A stretch of DNA of 14,780 nt, taken from contig CAZUIM010000027.1 of the NCBI GenBank assembly GCA_964620325.1, forward strand, positions 1 through 14,780, given 5' to 3'. The DNA is from CAZMYM01 sp964620325. Its GTDB lineage: Bacteria; Bipolaricaulota; Bipolaricaulia; UBA7950; UBA9294. The notes under the pieces are model-generated. The model had not been told where the DNA came from and did not search any database. It worked only from the letters and a program-made list of their open reading frames with translations. This document shows positions 7,311 through 12,463 of the stretch, one piece after another (positions within the stretch are counted from its first letter, which is position 1; each line of letters starts with the position of its first letter). The translations under genes and the position numbers were made by a program.

Positions 7311-7326
7311 GCCGTCGAGCGACGGC
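7311..7326 (-). terminator. Stem-loop downstream of radC, possible weak terminator
   Basis: GCCGTC (7311-7316) and GACGGC (7321-7326) form a perfect 6-bp stem, 5 bases beyond the radC stop on the minus strand. No T run follows on that strand. The stretch 7177-7310 between the two convergent genes shows only GC-rich low-complexity sequence. Confidence 0.25.
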
Positions 7327-7331
7327 GAGTG

Positions 7332-8045
7332 TCAGAACCGACCGGCCTCCTTCATCGATGCATACCCCTGGCGGGAGACGATCAGATGATCGAGGACGCG
7401 AATCCCGAGGATCTCACCGGCCTGGACGAGGCGTCTCGTCAGCGCGACGTCTTCGGCGCTCGCTTCGAGCGTCCCCGATGGATGGTTGTGAGCGAGGATC
7501 ACGCCGGCGGCCCGGTCGGTGATCGGATCGGCGAAGACCTCGCGTGGGTGGACCTGGCTCGAATCGAGGAGGCCGACGGTGACGATCCGTGATGCGATCA
7601 CCTCGTTTGCGCCGGTGAGCGAGATGCAGACGAAGTGTTCTTGGTTCTTCGCGCGGATCTCCTGCAGATAGGGGAGTGCGTCGGACGCCTGGCGGATCGT
7701 GCATTGCTCGGCGGAGAGATGTCGCTTCGCGAGCTCGATCGCCGCGGCGATCTGGCACGCGCGTGCGCGCCCCAATCCTTTGATCGACTGCAACGCCTCG
7801 ACGTCGACGCGGTGAAGCCTTCCTTGGAATCTGCGCAGGATCTTCGACGCGAGGTGGAGGACGCCTTGGCCCCTGACGCCGCTTCCGATCAGGACCGCGA
7901 GAAGCTCGAGATCGGAGAGCGCCGCAGGACCTTTGGCGAGGAGTCTCTCGCGCGGGCGATCGACCTTCGGGAGATCACGGATGGCGTGCGGTTCCTTCGG
8001 ATTCCAGCGAAGGCCCGGTGGCTCGTAGATCCTCTCTTCGGACAT
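7332..8045 (-). CDS. radC: RadC family JAMM/MPN+ domain protein
   Basis: This is a complete 237-residue RadC, close to the usual 220-230. The N-terminal region has RPRERLLAKGPAALSDLELLAVLIGSG (30-56), followed by a helix-hairpin-helix at SIKGLGRARACQIAAAIEL (87-105). The C-terminal MPN+ domain carries a complete zinc metalloprotease-like signature: E169, then HNHPSG with H186 and H188, and D199. Despite its name RadC is not an established repair enzyme; its biochemical role is unsettled and DNA-linked functions are proposed. The ATG at 8045 is preferred over an upstream TTG at 8063, because a CATAAT -10 element lies 9 bases before it. The gene stands alone and converges on the beta-rich protein gene. 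Confidence 0.93.
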   Translation of the reverse strand: MSEERIYEPPGLRWNPKEPHAIRDLPKVDRPRERLLAKGPAALSDLELLAVLIGSGVRGQGVLHLASKILRRFQGRLHRVDVEALQSIKGLGRARACQIAAAIELAKRHLSAEQCTIRQASDALPYLQEIRAKNQEHFVCISLTGANEVIASRIVTVGLLDSSQVHPREVFADPITDRAAGVILAHNHPSGTLEASAEDVALTRRLVQAGEILGIRVLDHLIVSRQGYASMKEAGRF

Positions 8046-8054
8046 GACGGTCCT

Positions 8055-8082
8055 ATTATGCAAAGATCGTAGCCTACATCAA
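8055..8082 (-). promoter_or_regulatory. Predicted promoter of radC, probably leaderless
   Basis: On the minus strand TTGATG (plus 8077-8082), a 16-base spacer and CATAAT (plus 8055-8060) precede the radC ATG by 9 bases. Transcription would begin within a few bases of the start codon. Only a weak AGGA is present as a ribosome binding site. Confidence 0.5.
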
Positions 8083-8189
8083 GACATGCGATTCCGCTGG
8101 CTCAGGCGATCGCGTCGCAAGTCGGAGGCTACATTTCATACCTGAAGAGAGAAACCGCGTCGTCCATCGTGAATCTGCGGTCAGGAGGC

Positions 8190-8305
8190 GGGACGCTCCG
8201 AAGGACCGTTACTGGAGGCGCATGTCCCGTTCTTCGCGCTCGTTTCGAGCTGCCCCGGAGAAGGCTCGTAACCGAACCAGAAGGCCCGCGAAGCCGGAGC
8301 GTCCC
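8190..8305. repeat. 116-bp intergenic segment bounded by 11-bp perfect inverted repeats
   Basis: GGGACGCTCCG (8190-8200) is repeated in perfect inverse as CGGAGCGTCCC (8295-8305). Between them a smaller hairpin, GCTCG-TTT-CGAGC, can form near 8239-8251, and GTTAC/GTAAC arms could add a nested pairing. It could be a structured RNA, a small non-autonomous element or chance. The whole gap 8083-8456 between radC and the small regulator contains no convincing gene. A 62-codon minus-strand ORF (8129-8317) crosses this repeat and lacks family features. Confidence 0.4.
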
Positions 8306-8444
8306 TGGTGGCATCACCCATGTCTACATCTTTGTAAGACGAATGTCAAGTTTTCGTTGGACTAAGACAGCAACGGTAGTGCTATGTGTCCCATGTGTTG
8401 TGGTATTGCGGTTATGATAGAGCTTCGTCATCCGATGTAACTTG

Positions 8445-8450
8445 TAGACC
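8445..8450 (+). promoter_or_regulatory. Candidate -10 element of the small regulator gene
   Basis: TAGACC lies 6 bases before the ATG at 8457, without any Shine-Dalgarno sequence, which fits a leaderless start. A better -10 match, TATGAT, is at 8413-8418 and would give a leader of about 32 bases but no ribosome binding site. Neither has a clear -35. The surrounding 8331-8450 is AT-rich for this window (52 of 120 bases G or C). Confidence 0.3.
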
Positions 8451-8456
8451 AGTGAC

Positions 8457-8681
8457 ATGCCGAAGAAAAACTACCGCATCGTGACGAAGGGAGACGCCGT
8501 CCGCCGCGCACGAATCGTCGCCGGGTACACGTCGGCCGAGCTCGCCAAGGCGGTTGAGATCTCCCGGCCGATGCTTTCATCGATCGAAAACGGAGCGGGG
8601 ACGAGCGTCAAGACGGCGCACAGGATCGCCGACGCGCTCGGCGCCTCGTTCGACGAGCTGTTCGAGATCAAGAGCATCTGA
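8457..8681 (+). CDS. Small Cro/CI-type helix-turn-helix regulator
   Basis: This 74-residue protein is made almost entirely of one HTH_3 (XRE-type) DNA-binding domain. The pattern is GDAVRRARIVAGYTSAELAKAVEI (about 12-35), then the recognition helix region SRPMLSSIENGAGTSVKTAHRIADALG (36-62) and the family's ending ASFDELFEI. It has no sensor or dimerisation domain beyond this, so it is either a stand-alone repressor or a regulator with partners. Its target is unknown; the AT-rich upstream region is an obvious place for autoregulation. Codon use is GC-rich like its neighbours. Its TGA abuts the stop codon of the convergent gene (TGATCA at 8679-8684). Confidence 0.85.
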   Translation: MPKKNYRIVTKGDAVRRARIVAGYTSAELAKAVEISRPMLSSIENGAGTSVKTAHRIADALGASFDELFEIKSI

Positions 8682-9329
8682 TCATTTGGACGGCCGCGAA
8701 GGCGACGAGTACAGGTCGACGCCGATGTGCGTGACGAGCTCGGTCGCCAAGCACCAGGTGCCGCCGAGCGGAATCATCGGCGGTTCGGATCCGACCGACC
8801 GTCGAAGTGCGGTGAGTGTCAATCCCTGCCCGATCAGCCCCGCCCCGGGGGAGCCGATGGTGACGTCGAGGGTCAGGTTCGCGCTCGCGAAGAGATCTCC
8901 TCGCAGCTCGCTGCCGTGACTCGTTAGGCGCCAACCGACGGGGAAGGTCGTCGCTTCGATTCGCGCATCGGCGATCGAGCTCGAAACGTATCGACCGCCG
9001 AGGCGCGCCGTGGAGACGAGTCCGCGACCGGGGAGCGTCTTGAGCGCGAGGTTCCACTCCGCCATGAGACGCGGAGTGTAGGCGCGAACGAGCCCGAGGT
9101 CGACGAACGGCGAGACCGCGGTGATCCCCGATCCGGCGACGATCCGGAGGCGCCACTCCTCATTGAGCACGATCCGCCCGTAGGCTCCGACCGTGATCCA
9201 AAGGCGGGCCCGCCCTTCCTGACGATGCGGCTCGAGACTCAGTCGGAACCCGAGCTCGGTCAGATCGACGCCGGAACAGACGACGGCGAATGCAGCGAGT
9301 ATCACCGCCAGCAGACTGGCCTTACGCAT
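8682..9329 (-). CDS. Secreted beta-strand-rich protein of unknown function
   Basis: This is a 215-residue protein. The ATG at 9329 is preceded by GGGAGGA with about 5 bases spacing, which is why a start further upstream is not used. A signal peptide covers about residues 1-20 (MRKASLLAVILAAFAVVCSG). The mature part shows repeated amphipathic beta pattern, such as ARLWITVGAYGRIVL, WRLRIVAGSGI, LMAEWNLALKTL, LVSTARLGGRYV and ELRGDLFASANLTLDVTIG. This suggests a small barrel or surface protein, but no family is recognised. It lies 58 bases downstream of the MFS gene on the same strand and has a predicted promoter of its own. Confidence 0.75.
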   Translation of the reverse strand: MRKASLLAVILAAFAVVCSGVDLTELGFRLSLEPHRQEGRARLWITVGAYGRIVLNEEWRLRIVAGSGITAVSPFVDLGLVRAYTPRLMAEWNLALKTLPGRGLVSTARLGGRYVSSSIADARIEATTFPVGWRLTSHGSELRGDLFASANLTLDVTIGSPGAGLIGQGLTLTALRRSVGSEPPMIPLGGTWCLATELVTHIGVDLYSSPSRPSK

Positions 9330-9355
9330 GCGGTCCTCCCTACGGCACGTCCTGC

Positions 9356-9361
9356 ATTCTA
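9356..9361 (-). promoter_or_regulatory. Predicted -10 element of the secreted protein gene
   Basis: TAGAAT on the minus strand lies 26 bases before the ATG at 9329, leaving room for a short leader holding the GGGAGGA binding site. The -35 region 17 bases upstream (TCGCCG) is poor. Confidence 0.4.
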
Positions 9362-9387
9362 CGGAGTCCGTCGGGTTCCGGCGAGCG

Positions 9388-10635
9388 CTAGGCGGAGGCG
9401 GGGGATTCGTCCGTCGCGGGCTTCCCACGAACGAAGAACGTGTAGATCAGGAACGACGCGAGGAGATAGCAGCCGATGGTGATCGGAAAGACGGCGGAGA
9501 AGCCGGGCCCCTCCTGGAGCTGTCCGCTGACGATCCCGCTGACGCCCCGCGTCCCCTGCCAGCTGATCTGCATCAGCGCGCTCGCCGTCGGGCGGCGCTC
9601 CGGTGAGACCGCCTCCATGGCGAACGCCGTGTACAGAGGGTTGCCCATGTTCATCAAGCTCGCTCGCGCGAGGAACCCCAACGTGGAGAACGACAGGATG
9701 GGGACGTACCCGAGGATGATCAAGAACGGGACCGAGAGGACCTGCATCAAGACGACGGCTCGGACACGGCGGAGCCGCTCGGCGACGATCGGGCCGACGA
9801 GGGTCGCAATCGCCATCATGACGGACTGAAACGCGAACAGCACGCCGATGACGCTGTCGGAGAGGCCGAACTCCGTCTTGAAGTAGACGTTGAGAAACGG
9901 GACGAGGGCACCGGCGCCGAACCCGATGATCATCTGCGGCAAGAAGATGCGAATGAGCTTGCCCGGGTTGTGGAACATCTCGCGCAGCTTCAAGTGGGCC
10001 CGCGGCTTCACCGACGCGGGCACCGGAGACATTCGCAACAGCGGGACGACCGCCATCGCGAGGATCCCTGCGCCGACCCAGAGCGACGCGCGGTACGCGG
10101 TCGGATCCTCGGCGCCGATCGACAGAACCGCGGCGAAGATCGACGGGAGGACGCCGGCGAGCAGGAGGCCGAAGAAGCTGGCGAGGGTCCGCGTCGCGAA
10201 CTGCACGCTGAACAGGTGAGTCCTTTCTGACCGTTCGCTGTTCTCGGCCATGAACGGTGCGCCGCTCACCTGAAGCATCGTCCGGCTGATCCCTCGACAG
10301 ACGGTGAACAGGACGAGGGCGGTGGCGCTGACGGAGAAGGAGATTCCGAGCATCGACGCGCCCGTGAACAGGGCGCCGCCGATCAGCACCGATCGGTATC
10401 CGATCCGGCCGCCGAGAATCCCGACCGGGATCGCCGCCGCCGTGATCAGGAGCGGCGGGATGGCGACCAGGGCTCCGAGGAAGGCCCGGTCGTATCCGAG
10501 CGACAGGACGTAGTAGTTGAACAGGAGCCGCGGAATGCCCATCGCCAGCCCGCTGGCGAAGCTGTACAGAAGGTAGAGCCGCGCGTTCGACTGGAACTGC
10601 CTCAGCTTCGACAGGTACTCTCGGAGCGGTGGCAT
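9388..10635 (-). CDS. Major facilitator superfamily transporter
   Basis: This 415-residue membrane protein has about 12 hydrophobic helices in two halves, separated by a basic cytoplasmic loop near 210-235 (SPVPASVKPRAHLKLREMF). An MFS motif-A-like segment GGRIGYRSVLIGG follows the second helix. Other helices are LYLLYSFASGLAMGI, LLITAAAIPVGIL, the ASFFGLLLAGVLPSIFAAVL region, and a C-terminal FPITIGCYLLASFLIYTFF. The substrate is unknown; drug or metabolite export is possible but not shown. The ATG at 10635 is chosen because a TAGAAT -10 lies 8 bases upstream and the sequence before it is not membrane protein-like. Confidence 0.9.
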   Translation of the reverse strand: MPPLREYLSKLRQFQSNARLYLLYSFASGLAMGIPRLLFNYYVLSLGYDRAFLGALVAIPPLLITAAAIPVGILGGRIGYRSVLIGGALFTGASMLGISFSVSATALVLFTVCRGISRTMLQVSGAPFMAENSERSERTHLFSVQFATRTLASFFGLLLAGVLPSIFAAVLSIGAEDPTAYRASLWVGAGILAMAVVPLLRMSPVPASVKPRAHLKLREMFHNPGKLIRIFLPQMIIGFGAGALVPFLNVYFKTEFGLSDSVIGVLFAFQSVMMAIATLVGPIVAERLRRVRAVVLMQVLSVPFLIILGYVPILSFSTLGFLARASLMNMGNPLYTAFAMEAVSPERRPTASALMQISWQGTRGVSGIVSGQLQEGPGFSAVFPITIGCYLLASFLIYTFFVRGKPATDESPASA

Positions 10636-10643
10636 GGGTACCG

Positions 10644-10649
10644 ATTCTA
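10644..10649 (-). promoter_or_regulatory. Predicted leaderless -10 element of the MFS gene
   Basis: TAGAAT on the minus strand ends 8 bases before the ATG at 10635, with no ribosome binding site between. No clear -35 was found. Confidence 0.45.
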
Positions 10650-10714
10650 CAGACCCAAACGCGTATTGCACGGGAACGCGGCGGTTCGTGCTCGTCCGCC
10701 CGAGGCTCGGAGAT

Positions 10715-10728
10715 GCGTCGCGCGACGC
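10715..10728. promoter_or_regulatory. 14-bp perfect palindrome in the divergent MFS/phosphoesterase intergenic region
   Basis: GCGTCGCGCGACGC reads the same on both strands and lies between the two divergent genes, 66 bases upstream of the MFS -10. It could be an operator for a dimeric regulator. The rest of 10636-10855 holds only the weak promoter candidates listed here. Confidence 0.35.
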
Positions 10729-10793
10729 GTCCCCCATCACGGCTCGTCGCTCGTTGCGGCGGGCTTCCGTACGGGGTAGCGCCCGTTGCGCGA

Positions 10794-10823
10794 GTGGCAT
10801 CGAGCCGCCGGCCCGTGTAGCGT
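10794..10823 (+). promoter_or_regulatory. Weak candidate promoter of the metallophosphoesterase gene
   Basis: GTGGCA (10794-10799), 18 bases, then TAGCGT (10818-10823). Each element matches only part of the consensus. It would place the transcript start about 25 bases before the GTG. Confidence 0.25.
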
Positions 10824-10855
10824 TGAGTGCGAGAGATTGCGGAGGAGGAGAAGGC

Positions 10856-11506
10856 GTGAAGATCCTCGTGTTGAGCGACCACGTTGACGAGTATCTGCAG
10901 ACCGCCGAAGGGATCAGTCGGCATCACGATGTCGAGCTGATCCTCGCCTGCGGCGACCTGCCATACGACTACCTCGAGTACGTCGTGACGATGCTCAACG
11001 TGCCGCTTCTGTACGTGCTCGGGAATCACGATGGGGCGATGCTGCGTGCGTCGGGCGCCGTCTCGACCGAGCCGGAGGGGGGAACGAATCTCCACGGGAA
11101 GATTCGCGCCGTCCGAGGTCGCTCCGGCGAGCTCGTTCTCGTCGCTGGCCTCGAGGGGGCACGGCGTTGCGGGCGGGAGAGCCGCGCGGTGAGCGAACCG
11201 GAGCTCTTCGCGCGCGGGCTGCGGATGATTCCGCGCCTTCTCTGGAATCGCCTTCGCCATGGTCGCGCACTCGACATTCTGATCACCCACGCCCCGCCGG
11301 CTGGAGTCCATGAAGGGGAGGACCTTTGCCATCGGGGGTTTCGGATCCATCGTTGGCTGATCCGATGGTCTCAGCCACAGGTGGCGTTACACGGCCACAT
11401 TCATCCCTCCTACGGCGTCGACGTGAGGCCGACGCAACTCGGCTCTACGTGCATCCGGAACGTCTACGGTTCCGTCGTGTTGGAGGTGAACCGTGCCCGA
11501 CATTGA
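10856..11506 (+). CDS. Calcineurin-like metallophosphoesterase
   Basis: This 216-residue protein starts at the GTG at 10856, set by GGAGGAGGAG ending 5 bases upstream. It is probably a two-metal phosphoesterase or phosphodiesterase in the cytoplasm. Metal-binding motifs are LACGDLP (D34), GNHD (56-59), THAPP (H145) and GHIH (180-183). The first motif, normally D-x-H, reads SDHVD with D8 and H9 adjacent. I recall related Chloroflexota proteins with SDVV here, so the change may be a subfamily trait rather than a defect. Those relatives also share the EYVVTMLNVPLLYVLGNHD and LITHAPP blocks. The substrate is unknown. The last 14 bases overlap the next gene, so the two are almost certainly cotranscribed and coupled. 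Confidence 0.88.
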   Translation: MKILVLSDHVDEYLQTAEGISRHHDVELILACGDLPYDYLEYVVTMLNVPLLYVLGNHDGAMLRASGAVSTEPEGGTNLHGKIRAVRGRSGELVLVAGLEGARRCGRESRAVSEPELFARGLRMIPRLLWNRLRHGRALDILITHAPPAGVHEGEDLCHRGFRIHRWLIRWSQPQVALHGHIHPSYGVDVRPTQLGSTCIRNVYGSVVLEVNRARH

Positions 11507-12356
11507 GTTCGACCGCGCTCGGAGGAAGGCGATCTGGAAACGGATCCTCTCGTTCGTCACGGGGCGCCCGACGCTCCTCCTTCCGTTCAACATGGTTCGT
11601 GAGCGGCTCGGGGCGCAGCCGCGGGGGACCGGCGCGAGCGAGTGGATCGATCTAGACAAGGTCGTCGGAAGCGTGAATCGATACCAGGAATTCGATCGCG
11701 AGTTCCTTCCGCTTCGTTGGCAGACGGGCGAACGATGGAAGCGGGTCCGCGACTCGTACTACGAGGTTGACGAGTTCCCTCCGATCGACGTCTACGAGAT
11801 TGGAGGCGCCTACTACGTGGCCGACGGGAACCATCGCGTTTCGGTCGCCAAGCGCCTCGGGCAGAAGCGGATTCGTGCGAACGTGGTCTCGTTCAAGCCG
11901 GACGCACCGGTCGGCACGCCGATGGACGCACGCGACCTCGTCCTCAAGGCCGAGTACCGCAACTTCCTGAAGAGGACGCGCCTCGACGAGCTCCGTCCGG
12001 AGCAGCGGATCGAGTGCACCCGGCCGGTCGGCTATCGCGTCCTCCTCGACCACATCGACGTTCATCGCTACTTCCGAGGTCTCGATGAAGGGCGCGAACT
12101 GACCTACGAAGAGGCGGTCGTATCGTGGTACGACAACCTGTACCGGCCGATCGTCGAAATGTTCCGGGAGTACGGTCTGCTCGATCGATTCCCCGATCGA
12201 AAGGAGGCCGACCTGTACGTCTGGGTCTCGCGTCACCTCTTCCTCCTCGGGGAGCGGCAGCGCGTCGGCCGCGACCTCCGTCGCGCCGCCGAACGGCTCG
12301 CCAAGCGGTACAAGCTCCCGTCTCTCGCCGAGTACCTCCTTCGCCTCCGGTTGTAG
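11493..12356 (+). CDS. ParB/sulfiredoxin-fold domain protein, function unknown
   Basis: This 287-residue protein starts at the GTG at 11493, with GGAGG (11482-11486) 6 bases before it inside the phosphoesterase gene. The middle has the ParB/Srx-type segment YYVADGNHRVSVAKRLG (107-123), preceded by PPIDVYEIG, which corresponds to the beta strand before the fold's nucleotide-binding loop. The N-terminal 50 residues are basic (FDRARRKAIWKRILSF). The C-terminal part (YEEAVVSWYDNLYRPIVEMF, then FPDRKEADLYVW at 233-244) resembles DUF4032-type proteins. ParB-fold proteins include CTP-binding DNA clamps, nucleases and kinases; nothing here selects one. No partner ParA is present. Tight overlap with the phosphoesterase suggests a joint function. 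Confidence 0.75.
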   Translation: MPDIEFDRARRKAIWKRILSFVTGRPTLLLPFNMVRERLGAQPRGTGASEWIDLDKVVGSVNRYQEFDREFLPLRWQTGERWKRVRDSYYEVDEFPPIDVYEIGGAYYVADGNHRVSVAKRLGQKRIRANVVSFKPDAPVGTPMDARDLVLKAEYRNFLKRTRLDELRPEQRIECTRPVGYRVLLDHIDVHRYFRGLDEGRELTYEEAVVSWYDNLYRPIVEMFREYGLLDRFPDRKEADLYVWVSRHLFLLGERQRVGRDLRRAAERLAKRYKLPSLAEYLLRLRL

Positions 12357-12386
12357 CCGGCGCGTCCGGCGTCCGGGCCGCGCCGG
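12357..12386 (+). terminator. GC stem-loop directly after the ParB-like gene stop
   Basis: CCGGCGCG (12357-12364) pairs perfectly with CGCGCCGG (12379-12386) over a 14-base loop, starting on the base after the TAG. No T run follows, so it is at best a partial terminator before recQ. Confidence 0.35.
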
Positions 12387-12393
12387 GAGGCCC

Positions 12394-12431
12394 TTGGCGG
12401 ACCCTTCGGTCGACCCGGTACCATGTAGAAC
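12394..12431 (+). promoter_or_regulatory. Candidate promoter of recQ
   Basis: TTGGCG (12394-12399) is followed after 19 bases by TACCAT (12419-12424). An alternative -10, TAGAAC (12426-12431), resembles the TAGAAT seen before other genes here but lacks a good -35. The spacing is not ideal for either. Confidence 0.3.
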
Positions 12432-12463
12432 CGGCGCTCGCCGTCGGGGTGAGGGGTGACCGC

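Noticed and set aside
8129..8317. 62-codon minus-strand ORF in the radC/regulator gap
   Set aside because: No ribosome binding site, no recognisable features, and it crosses the 11-bp inverted repeat. Its composition is that of random GC-rich sequence.
10634..10855. Upstream extension of the metallophosphoesterase
   Set aside because: The added residues have no family features, and the GTG at 10856 has a strong GGAGGAGGAG site followed by the typical N-terminal beta strand MKILVLSD.
9359..11350. 663-codon minus-strand ORF overlapping the MFS and phosphoesterase genes
   Set aside because: It runs through two well-supported genes in other frames and translates to arginine/proline-rich sequence.
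12125..12463. Longer RecQ starting inside the ParB-like gene
   Set aside because: The extra 113 residues are Arg/Pro-rich and overlap a real gene. GAGGGG before the GTG at 12464 and the standard RecQ N-terminus fix the shorter form.
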